Part shown: positions 34,543 through 43,028 of the stretch, one piece after another
Position numbering within the stretch: position 1 is the stretch's first letter
Layout: each line of letters opens with the position of its first letter
Assembly: GCA_014237405.1 (NCBI GenBank)
Contig: JABZFO010000076.1
Coordinates: 1 to 46,356, forward strand
Reading direction: 5' to 3'
Source of the DNA: Desulfosarcina sp.
GTDB taxonomy: Bacteria > Desulfobacterota > Desulfobacteria > Desulfobacterales > Desulfosarcinaceae
DNA length: 46,356 nt
Notes under the pieces: model-generated
Told to the model about the DNA's origin: nothing
What the model saw: the letters and a program-made list of their open reading frames with translations, nothing else
Databases searched by the model: none
Made by a program: the position numbers and the translations under genes

Positions 34543-35861
34543 TGAAAATATCAGTCATTCTGGTATTGGTTCTGGCGTTTTTAATTGCGGAACGACCTGT
34601 GTTTGCAAACGGTGCGGATGCGGTGGCCGGTTACACCTCAGCCCAGTGCAGGCAATGCCACGAGGAAATGGAGGCTGATCATGCAGCATCCGCCCACAGG
34701 GACATTCAATGCCTGGAATGTCACACCCAGGCGGTTGAGGAAGACCATGAAGCGGTCGCTCCGGTTGACTGCCGCCAATGCCATGCGCCCCACGATGAAA
34801 AGGTCATTCACGATGCCCACAGCCGGGTTGCCTGCAACGCCTGTCATGTGAAAGGGGGCGTTCCGGCGGCAGATCCCGAATCGGAAAGCGTCATCTTTAG
34901 CGGTATGTTCCGGCCCGGCATGGCATTGCCGTCCCATCAGGCGATTCGGTCCGAAACGGATGCACGATGCGAAAACTGCCATTTTCAGGGGAATACATTA
35001 GGCGCATCATCCATGATACTGCCCGCCAAAAGTATCCTGTGCATGCCCTGTCATGTTGCTACTTTCTCGGTGGGTGACAAAACGACCCTTGTCTCCTTAT
35101 TTTTATTTTTTGTGGGCATGGTCGGACTCGGTGCTGTCTGGTTCTCTGGATCAATCGATAAGGGGGCCCACCGGTCCGGCGAAAAAACCGTAGTTAAAAC
35201 CCGATCCGCACTCGGTGCCCTTTTTTCCGGGAAGTTCTTCCGGCTGCTGAAGGTGTTGTTCGTAGAAGTGGTTCTACTGCAACGGTTTTTCCGGCTGTCA
35301 CCGGCCCGCTGGATCATCCACGCCTTGATCTTTTTCCCGTTTCTTTTCCGTTTTGCTTTCGGCCTGACGGCACTCTTGCTTTCGATATTTCTGCCGGACG
35401 GGTCCGTAACCGCCGCCATGCTGGATAAGAACAATGCCATTCGCGCCTTGTTCTTCGATGTCACCGGCCTGATGATCCTTGCCGGATCGGCGGCCGCCTT
35501 TGTTCGCCAGGGGAAGGATCAGGCCGAAAAGATAGCCTCGCTGCCAGAACCGGGCCGGGGTATGCCCGCAATGATTGGCCTGATCGTTTTGGTGGGATTT
35601 ATTCTGGAGGGGCTGCGCATTGCCATGACCGGATGGCCCGATGGAGCGGGGTGGGCGTTTTTGGGCTACGGCATCAGCCTGCTGTTAAAAGGCATGACTG
35701 GATTAACGGATAGTTACGGCTATGTGTGGTATACCCATGCGATCCTGACAGGTGCTTTTATAGCGCTGATTCCCTTTACGCGCATGTCTCATATCATCAC
35801 CGCCCCCATCGTCCTGATCATCAATGTCCGATCGCAGGCACAGGACTGTTTTCGGAAGTAA
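34542..35861 (+). CDS. Hexahaem cytochrome c fused to NarI/DsrM-like membrane domain
   Basis: A signal peptide (residues 1-23, VILVLVLAFLIAERPVFA) sends the N-terminal part to the periplasm. It has six CxxCH haem c sites at about 36-40, 57-61, 77-81, 98-102, 143-147 and 167-171. From about 180 onwards there are five hydrophobic membrane spans (for example LFLFFVGMVGLGAVWF, WIIHALIFFPFLF, IGLIVLVGFILEGL, WYTHAILTGAFIALIPF). Histidines in the first-third and last spans are placed as haem b ligands in NarI/DsrM-type quinone-reactive subunits. It resembles a DsrJ-type cytochrome joined to DsrM. The GcvH-like and HdrD-like genes directly downstream make a membrane electron-transfer complex likely. 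Confidence 0.82.
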   Translation: MKISVILVLVLAFLIAERPVFANGADAVAGYTSAQCRQCHEEMEADHAASAHRDIQCLECHTQAVEEDHEAVAPVDCRQCHAPHDEKVIHDAHSRVACNACHVKGGVPAADPESESVIFSGMFRPGMALPSHQAIRSETDARCENCHFQGNTLGASSMILPAKSILCMPCHVATFSVGDKTTLVSLFLFFVGMVGLGAVWFSGSIDKGAHRSGEKTVVKTRSALGALFSGKFFRLLKVLFVEVVLLQRFFRLSPARWIIHALIFFPFLFRFAFGLTALLLSIFLPDGSVTAAMLDKNNAIRALFFDVTGLMILAGSAAAFVRQGKDQAEKIASLPEPGRGMPAMIGLIVLVGFILEGLRIAMTGWPDGAGWAFLGYGISLLLKGMTGLTDSYGYVWYTHAILTGAFIALIPFTRMSHIITAPIVLIINVRSQAQDCFRK

Positions 35862-35897
35862 AATTTAAAACGCTTGTCGTTACGAAAGGAGCAAGGA

Positions 35898-36320
35898 TTG
35901 GAAATTCGTGGCTATCAAATACCCGAAGACTTGTACTACGAAAAAAATCACTACTGGGTGCGAATAGAGGGAGACATACTGGTCATGGGCATGGATGATT
36001 TCGCCCAACAGATGGCCGGAGATATTGTTTTCGTGAAGATTCCCTTTGCAGGAAAAAAGCTGAAAGCCGGTAAAAAGTTCGCTCAGGTGGAATCGGGCAA
36101 ATGGCTGGGAAAGGTTTACGCGCCGGTCAACGGCGAGTTGATTGAGGGTAATGAAGCACTCGAGGCCGATCCTGCGCTTATCAATCAGGATTGCTACGGG
36201 ACGGGTTGGATGTATAAGATCAAACCGGCCGACATGGGTGAGGTGGAGAGTCTGATCCATGGCGCCGAAGCAATTGAAAAATGGCTTTTGGCCGATATCG
36301 AAAAATATAAAGAAGACTGA
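35898..36320 (+). CDS. GcvH-like lipoyl carrier protein
   Basis: The 140-residue protein resembles glycine-cleavage H protein: EDLYYEKNHYWVRIEGD (GcvH: H.W), MGMDDFAQQMAGDIVFVKIP, the lipoyl-lysine in VESGKWLGKVYAPVNGELIEGNEAL, and GTGWMYKIKP. No glycine cleavage P or T genes are nearby. GcvH-like lipoate-binding proteins (LbpA) also serve sHdr systems, and the next gene is HdrD-like, so a redox carrier is the more fitting role. The start is TTG 35898 with AAAGGAG six bases upstream; an earlier in-frame TTG has no such site. Confidence 0.82.
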   Translation: MEIRGYQIPEDLYYEKNHYWVRIEGDILVMGMDDFAQQMAGDIVFVKIPFAGKKLKAGKKFAQVESGKWLGKVYAPVNGELIEGNEALEADPALINQDCYGTGWMYKIKPADMGEVESLIHGAEAIEKWLLADIEKYKED

Positions 36321-36322
36321 AG

Positions 36323-37510
36323 ATGGCCCAGACAGATTACGGCATCATGGAGATTTTGCAGATGGATGCCTGCACCGGCTGCTGCCTGTGCGCCGATGTG
36401 TGCCCGGCGGTTTCGGCCACCGAGGATGGGCGGATGTCGGGTGTGTATCGTCTCAGTGAACTGCGCAGGATCATGCGTTCGCGGTCGGGGCTTTTGCGAA
36501 GATTTTTCGGCAAACAGGCACCGACCGGAGAGCAGTTAAAACAGTTCAGTGATACGGTGTTTCGCTGCACCCTTTGCGGCAGGTGCCAGCAGGTATGTCC
36601 GTCGGGTATCCTGCTGAAAGATCTGTGGCTGTCCCTGCGCCAGGACCTGGTTCACTGCCATGCCTATCCGCAGAAAGTGGACATGATCGGTGAGAATCTG
36701 GCCAAAAGCCACAACGTTTTTAACGAGGACAACGAGGAGCGCGCCGAGTGGGTGGAGGATATGCCCGCTGCCCCGGATCATGGTTATATCAAAGATCAGG
36801 CGGAGGTGGTCTACTTTACCGGCTGCGTGGCGGCCTATTTTCCCATGGTCCAGACCATTCCCATGGCTCTGGTGGAGATTTTCGATGCGGCCCGGGTCGA
36901 TTTCACCCTGCTGGGAGAAGATGAGTGGTGCTGTGGGTTTCCCATGTTAGGCGCCGGGCTCAGGGATCGGGTCAACGATCTGATGGACCACAATCTCCAG
37001 GCGGTGCGGGCAAAAGGGGCCAAAAAGGTGCTTTTTTCCTGTCCCTCCTGTTATCAGATGTGGCGCGAGCACTATCCCCGGGAATTTGAGATTTACCACG
37101 TTACCCGGTTTTTAGATGAATTGATAACCTCAGGGCAACTTGCGCTCAACGATCTATCACTGACGGTGACCTATCATGACCCCTGCGATTTGGGCCGCGG
37201 GAGCGGAGAATACGAAGCCCCGCGGCAGGTCATCCGCTCCATTCCCGGAGTTAAACTTGTGGAGCTGGCCCACAACCGTGAGAACTGTCTGTGCTGCGGC
37301 GGCGGCGGTAACCTGGAGATGATCGATACAGGACTCTCTGCGGATATTGCCAGGGCAAAAATCGATGAGGTACTGCAAACCGGCGCGAAGGCCGTTGTCA
37401 CCGCCTGCCAGCAGTGTGTGCGTACTATGACCACTTATGCCAGAAGAAATAAAATCCCCATCGAAGTCATGGACATCACCCAGCTCATACACAGGGTGCT
37501 TGTCCGGTAA
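36323..37510 (+). CDS. HdrD/DsrK-like iron-sulfur protein with two CCG domains
   Basis: The 395-residue cytoplasmic protein has two ferredoxin-type motifs, CTGCCLCADVCP (17-27) and CTLCGRCQQVCP (82-92). Two CCG (cysteine-rich) domains follow: YFTGC.AAYFP...EWCCGFPMLGAG...CPSCYQMW, and YHDPCDLGRGSGEYE...CLCCGGGGNLEM...ACQQC. This is the layout of HdrD, DsrK, GlpC and TmcB, where the CCG site carries the unusual [4Fe-4S] centre that cleaves disulfides. It starts two bases after the lipoyl carrier gene and near the NarI-like cytochrome, so lipoyl disulfide is a plausible partner. Confidence 0.88.
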   Translation: MAQTDYGIMEILQMDACTGCCLCADVCPAVSATEDGRMSGVYRLSELRRIMRSRSGLLRRFFGKQAPTGEQLKQFSDTVFRCTLCGRCQQVCPSGILLKDLWLSLRQDLVHCHAYPQKVDMIGENLAKSHNVFNEDNEERAEWVEDMPAAPDHGYIKDQAEVVYFTGCVAAYFPMVQTIPMALVEIFDAARVDFTLLGEDEWCCGFPMLGAGLRDRVNDLMDHNLQAVRAKGAKKVLFSCPSCYQMWREHYPREFEIYHVTRFLDELITSGQLALNDLSLTVTYHDPCDLGRGSGEYEAPRQVIRSIPGVKLVELAHNRENCLCCGGGGNLEMIDTGLSADIARAKIDEVLQTGAKAVVTACQQCVRTMTTYARRNKIPIEVMDITQLIHRVLVR

Positions 37511-37604
37511 ACCCTGGTGTTGCATAAAAAACATGGCGAAGGGGTAACTTATCAATAACATATGGTAAAGCGTGATTCGTATTACATTGGTTCAATGCCG
37601 AGGC

Positions 37605-37698
37605 CATGATATTTTCTGCAAGGCGATATGAATGTTGCCGTGCGTGCAAAAATGCCGTGTACTATAGATAAGCATATCGCATTGCAGAAAACACCATG
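37605..37698. repeat. 94-bp inverted-repeat element upstream of the selenoprotein
   Basis: CATGATATTTTCTGCA..GCGATATG at 37605-37630 and its near-complement at 37673-37698 match at 23 of 26 positions, around a 42-base spacer. It is non-coding, with MITE-like structure, but only one copy is visible. It lies in the 302-base gap 37511-37812, in which no gene is seen. Confidence 0.6.
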
Positions 37699-37812
37699 AC
37701 CCCTATATCGGAAGAAATTACCCAGAACTTATTGAGAAGTATCGCGCAGAGAGTTTAGCAAGTATATATTTTGAATCAAAGCGACTGAGATCGCTTTTAA
37801 AAAGGAAGGCCG

Positions 37813-38247
37813 ATGGGTGAATATTACACGACCGCTCGATTGACAGATAAAGGCGCCGATGTCCGTTTAGGACAGGTGAACTTTATGGCGTCCCGCCGTG
37901 ATGGCACAGGTAACGGCCATGGTTGCCCTATTGAGTATATTGCCGGCGCACTGGGCAGCTGAATCGTGTTGACCTTGTCTGCGGTCGCAGATCATAAGAT
38001 GATCGCTATGGAAAAACTCGAAGTGCAGGTGGGCTGCATAACCGAAGATGGGGTTTGCCCGTCAACACGCTTTAAGATCGGCATAGATTTTGGTGGCGGC
38101 TTGACCCAAAGAGAGCGGGCAATCCTTTTTAACTCGGCCCGCAACTGTGAAGTGGGCAAAATCCTATATGGGAAAGTTGATATCGAATATGCTTTAAATT
38201 CCAACGTATACCCGCGACCATACAGCGGCGGCATTAACGATGAATAA
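37813..38247 (+). CDS. OsmC-family protein with selenocysteine (UGA) at the active-site Cys
   Basis: The frame from ATG 37813 (AAGGAAGG upstream) reads YYTTARLTDKGADVRL, CPIEYIAGALGS, then TGA at 37960-37962, and continues IVLTLSAVADHKMIAMEKLEV, RERAILFNSARNCEVGKIL to the stop at 38247. In OsmC/Ohr proteins the position after ALGS is the conserved reactive cysteine, so codon 50 is most simply read as selenocysteine. The resolving cysteine (Cys 112 in ARNCEV) is present. A hairpin follows at the right distance for a bacterial SECIS. The full protein would have 144 residues, normal for the family. OsmC-like selenoproteins are known from deltaproteobacteria. A nonsense mutation is the alternative but would have to hit exactly this codon. 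Confidence 0.82.
37960..37992 (+). promoter_or_regulatory. Candidate bacterial SECIS element of the OsmC selenoprotein
   Basis: After the TGA, TCTGC (37978-37982) and GCAGA (37987-37991) pair perfectly around a GGTC loop, with a G-U pair below. The loop starts with GG and lies 20 bases after the TGA, within the usual range for SelB recognition. The stem is short, so folding should be checked. Confidence 0.55.
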
Positions 38248-38277
38248 GATAGTCCATCTCAATTACTGAAATACGCT

Positions 38278-40920
38278 ATGCAAACTTGGAGACTATTAGA
38301 CACACCGCCCATGACGGCGGCCGAAAACATGGCCATGGACGAAACTCTGCTGGAGCTAAAAGGCGAAGGGAGAAGCCCCAACACCATCCGGTTCCTGCAG
38401 TTTTCGCCAAGGGCGGTTTTGGTGGGCTTTCACCAGGCCATTGCCGAGGAGATACGCACCGGCTATTGCCGGGCGAACCGGATTGATGTGAACCGGCGCA
38501 TTACCGGTGGCGGGGCGATTTTTTTCGATGAGAACCAGTTGGGCTGGGAAGTATTCTGTGACAAGGCTTTTTTTAATACTTCCATCCCCAACGCGCATCT
38601 CTTCAAAGCCCTGTGTGAGCCGGTGGTCGCGGCCCTTGCGCTGTTGAACATTAACGCCGAGTTCAGGCCGCGCAACGACATCGAGGTCAACGGCCGCAAG
38701 ATTTCGGGCACCGGCGGCACTGAGGCAGACGGTGCCTTTATGTTTCAGGGCACCATGCTGGTGGATTTCGACGCGGATACCATGCTAAGAGCGCTGCGGA
38801 TTCCGGTGGAAAAGCTCAAGGCCAAGGAGATCGACTCGGTCAAGGACCGGGTCACCTGCCTGAAATGGGAGCTGGGTGATGCCCCGTCCCTTGCGGGCAT
38901 CAAACAGGCCATCAAGCTCGGATTTGAAAAATGCCTGGATATAAAACTTGAACTGGGCGGATTAACCGCCCAGGAACAAAAGCGGTTCGAGGAGAAACTG
39001 ACCTATTTTCGGTCCACCCGGTGGGTCGACAGCGTCAAACCGCGTTTTCAGAAGCGTGAGACGGTGCAGGCGGCCTACAAGGCGCCGGCCGGCATGGTGC
39101 GTACTACCCTGGTGATCAACCTGCCCCAAAAGCGTCTGAAAGATATCTATATCACCGGCGATTTTCTCTCCTTTCCCGGCCGGGCCCTCTACGACCTGGA
39201 AGCGGAACTCAGGGGCGCACCCCTTGACCGCGACCGTCTGCATGGGATCATCCGCAACTATTTTGACCAGGGGCGCATCATCATTCCGGGATTGTCCTTT
39301 GAGGATTTTCTCAAGCCCCTGGATCAGTGTCTTGAGAAGGTTGAAATTTCAAAATACGGCATCCCTTTGGCGCATTGCAACCTGATCTCCGTTGCCAATG
39401 GTTCGTTTGAAGAGGTGATTCGACGACAGCCGTCGGTGCTGTTGCTGCCCTATTGCGCGAAACTCACCGAATGCGATTTAAGATATGAGAAAGGGTGTAA
39501 GATATGCGGAGAAGCCGGCTGCTCCATCGGACCGGCCTGGGTCATGGGCCGGGGCAAGGAAATGAAGGTCATCAGCATTGTCAGTTTCGAAGATCTTTGG
39601 GATGAATTGATGCGCATGAAAGCAGCCGGGGTTTGCGCATACATCGGCTGTTGCTGCCAGCCTTTTTTCGCCAAGCATGTAGATGATTTTAAAAAATCCG
39701 GTCTTCCCGGAATCCTGCTCGATATCGACAATACCACCTGCTACGATCTTGACCAGGCCAAAGAAGCCTACGCCGGAAAATTTGACAGCCAGACCAAAGT
39801 GAACCTGGAGCTGCTGCAGACCGTGTTAAATGTCACTCAGGGGGTCGCCATGACAATTGCCCGGTGTGATGTCCTGGTTGTGGGCGCCGGACCGGCGGGT
39901 TCCAGCGCAGCCTTGGCTGCCTCCCGGCGAGGCGCACGCGTGCTGCTTGTCGAACGCCGACGGCAGGTTGGCCTGCCGGTGCAGTGTGCCGAATATATTC
40001 CGGCCATGCTCAAAGGACAACTGGGGCTGGGAGCCGGTTATGTCGTCCAGAAAATAGAGGGCATGCGCACTTTTGTACCCGGGCAGGCGGTCAAAGAGAC
40101 CGTGGCGCCGGGCTATGTCATCCGCCGTGAGTTGTTTGACCGGACCCTGGTTGCCGCTGCCCAGGCAGCCGGGGCCGAGTTGAGGTGTGCCACGCGGGCC
40201 ACCGCCATGCATCCGGATGGCAGTGTGACCCTGTCCCCCAGGGATGGGCCGGCAACCGCCGTGCGCCCCAAGGTGATCATCGGTGCCGATGGCCCCCATT
40301 CCACGATTGGCCGCCAGGTGGGCGCTGTGAACCGTCACCTGCTGCCCGGTGTGCAGATGACACTGCCTTTGGCGGCACCCCTTGCATACACCGAAATCTA
40401 CTTTGATCCTGAATTCGTGGCCGGATATGGATGGTTGTTTCCCAAGGGAAAGGTGGCCAATATAGGGCTGGGTATGCTGCGACCCACCAGAGGTCGGCCT
40501 TCTCTTCGGAAAGTACTGGATGGATTCATCCGGCGGCTGGAAGCCGAAGGCAAAATCTGTGGCGCGCCTGTGGCTTATGCTGCCGGCTGGATACCGGCCG
40601 AGCCGGTCCGCAGGGCGGTTTACGGAAACGTGCTGCTGGCCGGTGACGCGGCCGGCCAGACCCATCCCATTACCGGTGCCGGCATCTTTGCCGCGGTGGC
40701 CTGCGGGCAGATGGCCGGAAAGTGGGCCGCCAGGGCCGCGGCCCTGGCGGACAACGATCTGTTGGCCCAATACGATGTCCAGTGGCAGGATCTTTTTGCA
40801 GAAACACAACAGCGGGCTTACCGGCGCAGGGTTAAGATGGAATCCGAGTGGGAGGACTTTGGGGATATTATCGAATCCTGCTGGGTGGCGTTCAGGAAAT
40901 ATTATGAAGACTCTGGATAA
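38278..40920 (+). CDS. Triple fusion: lipoate-protein ligase, DUF116-like, LipT-like flavoprotein
   Basis: One uninterrupted frame of 880 residues holds three parts. Residues 1-260 are an LplA-type ligase (RRITGGGAIFF, then NDIEVNGRKISGTGG with the lysine that binds lipoyl-AMP). About 270-350 is an LplB-like accessory domain (TTLVINLPQKRLKDIYITGDF). About 360-520 is a cysteine-rich DUF116-like region (LPYCAKLTECDLRYEKGCKIC..AGC, YIGCCCQPFF). From about 525 (MTIARCDVLVVGAGPAGSSAA) a geranylgeranyl-reductase-type FAD protein follows, with GADGPHSTIGR and LLAGDAAGQTHPITGAGI, the LipT type linked to lipoate assembly in sHdr organisms. With the next two radical SAM genes it forms a full LipS-type lipoate assembly set. 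Overlap with the next gene is 17 bases. Confidence 0.8.
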   Translation: MQTWRLLDTPPMTAAENMAMDETLLELKGEGRSPNTIRFLQFSPRAVLVGFHQAIAEEIRTGYCRANRIDVNRRITGGGAIFFDENQLGWEVFCDKAFFNTSIPNAHLFKALCEPVVAALALLNINAEFRPRNDIEVNGRKISGTGGTEADGAFMFQGTMLVDFDADTMLRALRIPVEKLKAKEIDSVKDRVTCLKWELGDAPSLAGIKQAIKLGFEKCLDIKLELGGLTAQEQKRFEEKLTYFRSTRWVDSVKPRFQKRETVQAAYKAPAGMVRTTLVINLPQKRLKDIYITGDFLSFPGRALYDLEAELRGAPLDRDRLHGIIRNYFDQGRIIIPGLSFEDFLKPLDQCLEKVEISKYGIPLAHCNLISVANGSFEEVIRRQPSVLLLPYCAKLTECDLRYEKGCKICGEAGCSIGPAWVMGRGKEMKVISIVSFEDLWDELMRMKAAGVCAYIGCCCQPFFAKHVDDFKKSGLPGILLDIDNTTCYDLDQAKEAYAGKFDSQTKVNLELLQTVLNVTQGVAMTIARCDVLVVGAGPAGSSAALAASRRGARVLLVERRRQVGLPVQCAEYIPAMLKGQLGLGAGYVVQKIEGMRTFVPGQAVKETVAPGYVIRRELFDRTLVAAAQAAGAELRCATRATAMHPDGSVTLSPRDGPATAVRPKVIIGADGPHSTIGRQVGAVNRHLLPGVQMTLPLAAPLAYTEIYFDPEFVAGYGWLFPKGKVANIGLGMLRPTRGRPSLRKVLDGFIRRLEAEGKICGAPVAYAAGWIPAEPVRRAVYGNVLLAGDAAGQTHPITGAGIFAAVACGQMAGKWAARAAALADNDLLAQYDVQWQDLFAETQQRAYRRRVKMESEWEDFGDIIESCWVAFRKYYEDSG

Positions 40921-41848
40921 ACGCTTAAAGGCAGCCAGAACCCTTTCCTGGCAAAATTTCGGCAGGAGGATAACATTTTATTTACCCGGGATGTTCCGTG
41001 TGGATAGCATGACCGGAAAATATCCGGCCTTGTCCATTACCGGGAGCCGGTGTGCGTTGCAGTGTGATCACTGCGGAGGCTCGATTTTAAAAACAATGAT
41101 TTCCGCCTCCCGGCCTGATGAACTGGTGGAAAAATGCCGGCACCTGGCCCGGCAGGGTAATTATGGGGTGCTGATCAGCGGCGGGTGCTCGGCTGACGGC
41201 CGCTTGCCGTGGGGGCCGTTTATTGATGCCATCGCAACGATAAAAGCCGAAACCCGTCTGTTTGTTTCCGTTCATTGCGGGTTGCTCGATGATCCGGACG
41301 CCGTCCGGCTCAAACAGGCCGGTGTGGATCAGGCTCTGATCGATGTCATCGGCGATGATGATACCTTTCAGAAAATCTATCATTTGCCTTTTGGTATTGG
41401 CAGGATCGAGGCCTCAATGGTGGCTTTGCAAAGCGCCGGATTGCCTATGGTGCCCCATATCGTGTGTGGCCTTAATTACGGCCGGATCAAGGCAGAGAAA
41501 AAGGCGGTGGCTATGATCGCCCGGTTTAAAGTGCAGCAGGTCGTCATTGTAGCACTCATGGCTATACCAGGGACGGCTACCAGGACAGCCCCGCCGCCTG
41601 AGGCAGAGGCGGTGGCAGATATTATTGCCGAAGCACGTTTTAAACTGCCGCATACTCCCATCAGCCTGGGCTGTGCCCGCCAACGGGGCAACTATCGCCT
41701 GGAAACCCTGGCCATCGATGCCGGGGTCAACCGCATGGCCCTGCCGTCAGATGAGGCCGTTGCCCGGGCCAAAAGCTATAATCTTGAGATCCGTTACCAG
41801 AAAACCTGCTGCTCGGTCACCCGGGATCTTTTCGGACCCGACTGGTAG
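40904..41848 (+). CDS. LipS-type radical SAM protein (first of pair)
   Basis: The 314-residue protein has a radical SAM motif, Cys 50, 54 and 57 in CALQCDHCGG, followed by VLISGGCSADGRLPWG, VSVHCGLL and a TIM-barrel layout. Cysteines near the end (SLGCARQRG; KTCCSVTRDL) could hold a second cluster, as needed by a sulfur-inserting enzyme. In the sLpl/LipS1/LipS2 pathway two such proteins together insert sulfur into octanoyl-lysine. I cannot say which of the two it is. ATG 40904 overlaps the preceding gene and has AGGAAA upstream. Confidence 0.78.
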   Translation: MKTLDKRLKAARTLSWQNFGRRITFYLPGMFRVDSMTGKYPALSITGSRCALQCDHCGGSILKTMISASRPDELVEKCRHLARQGNYGVLISGGCSADGRLPWGPFIDAIATIKAETRLFVSVHCGLLDDPDAVRLKQAGVDQALIDVIGDDDTFQKIYHLPFGIGRIEASMVALQSAGLPMVPHIVCGLNYGRIKAEKKAVAMIARFKVQQVVIVALMAIPGTATRTAPPPEAEAVADIIAEARFKLPHTPISLGCARQRGNYRLETLAIDAGVNRMALPSDEAVARAKSYNLEIRYQKTCCSVTRDLFGPDW

Positions 41849-41873
41849 CCGGCAGTCTCAAGGACCCTTCACC

Positions 41874-42950
41874 ATGGAACACCATCAAGAAGAAAAACAG
41901 GAAAGCCCCGAATATCTGCGCATGAGTCTTGCCGCAGCCATGACCCTGGGCTTTAAACAGGGCATCTTTTACAGAAACGCCAGACTTTACTGCATCAACC
42001 TGCTGCTGACATACAAGGGCGGCTGCGCTGCGCGCTGCGCATACTGCGGCCTGTCCAACAAGCGATCCGGGAAGTATCATGAGAAGAGCTTTATCCGGGT
42101 GACCTGGCCCACCTGCCGGACGGCCGAGGTCATCGAACGGATTGCCGGGCGGCAGCAGCGTGTCAAAAGGATCTGCATCTCCCAGATTACCAACAAACGT
42201 TCTATCGGTGATACCCTAACCATTTGCCGGCAACTGCGATCCAGTTTCGACATCCCCGTATCTCTGCTGATTTCTCCAACCATCGTCACCCGGCAGGATT
42301 TAAAGGATTTTAAAACTGCCGGGGCCGATAAGATCGGCGTGGCCATTGATCTGGCCACACCGGCCCTGTTCGACCAATATCGCGGCAGCGGGGTGGGAGG
42401 ACCGCATTGCTGGAAGACATATCTGGATCGGCTGGCCGAGGCCATCGACATCTTCGGGGCACGCAATGCAGGCTCCCATTTCGTTACCGGCATGGGGGAA
42501 ACCGAAAAGCAGATGGTGGAGATCATCCAAATGATTCAGGACATGGGGGGCTGGACCCATCTATTCTCTTTTTATCCCGAACCGGGCTCCAGCATGTGCG
42601 ATCACCCCATGCCGGCCATGGACCACTACCGCCGGGTCCAGTTGGCCCGTTATCTAATGGATGAAAACTTGAGTCGAGCTGAAGGCTTTGCCTATGATCA
42701 AAACGAACGGATTGTCGATTTCGGCCTCGCCGGCAAGAAGCTGGACCAGGTGATCGACTCCGGCCAGCCTTTCCGCACCAGCGGCTGTGAAGGCTATGAC
42801 GGCCAGGTGGCCTGTAACCGGCCCTTTGCCAATTCCAGACCCGGCCCCGAAATGCGCAACTACCCATTTTTGCCAAACATGGCAGACATCATGTTGATTC
42901 GAAAGCAGATGCAATTGCAGCCGGTTCACCCAAAATCAGTGGCCCCCTAA
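41874..42950 (+). CDS. LipS-type radical SAM protein (second of pair)
   Basis: The 358-residue protein has Cys 51, 55 and 58 in CAARCAYCGLSNK as the SAM cluster site. It has ICISQITNKRS, DKIGVAIDLATPALFDQYRG, HFVTGMGETEKQM and FSFYPEPGS as barrel motifs. Late cysteines (TSGCEGYDGQVACNRP) may bind an auxiliary cluster. It follows the first radical SAM gene by 25 bases and completes the LipS pair. A biotin-synthase-like origin is suggested by the layout. Confidence 0.78.
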   Translation: MEHHQEEKQESPEYLRMSLAAAMTLGFKQGIFYRNARLYCINLLLTYKGGCAARCAYCGLSNKRSGKYHEKSFIRVTWPTCRTAEVIERIAGRQQRVKRICISQITNKRSIGDTLTICRQLRSSFDIPVSLLISPTIVTRQDLKDFKTAGADKIGVAIDLATPALFDQYRGSGVGGPHCWKTYLDRLAEAIDIFGARNAGSHFVTGMGETEKQMVEIIQMIQDMGGWTHLFSFYPEPGSSMCDHPMPAMDHYRRVQLARYLMDENLSRAEGFAYDQNERIVDFGLAGKKLDQVIDSGQPFRTSGCEGYDGQVACNRPFANSRPGPEMRNYPFLPNMADIMLIRKQMQLQPVHPKSVAP

Positions 42951-42966
42951 CCGAACAAGGCGGAAA

Positions 42967-43018
42967 TTTAATAATTGCCAGTTGAAAGATTAACGAACAA
43001 AATTTACAATTATTAAAA
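42967..43018. repeat. AT-rich 11-bp inverted repeat before the methyltransferase remnant
   Basis: TTTAATAATTG at 42967-42977 and CAATTATTAAA at 43008-43018 are perfect complements separated by 30 bases. The right arm runs into the ribosome site AAAAGGA. An operator or a transcript hairpin is possible. Confidence 0.45.
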
Positions 43019-43028
43019 GGACGCATAA

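Noticed and set aside
35898..36320. Glycine cleavage H protein as part of a glycine cleavage system
   Set aside because: No gcvT or gcvP genes are present in the window, and the direct neighbours are redox proteins.
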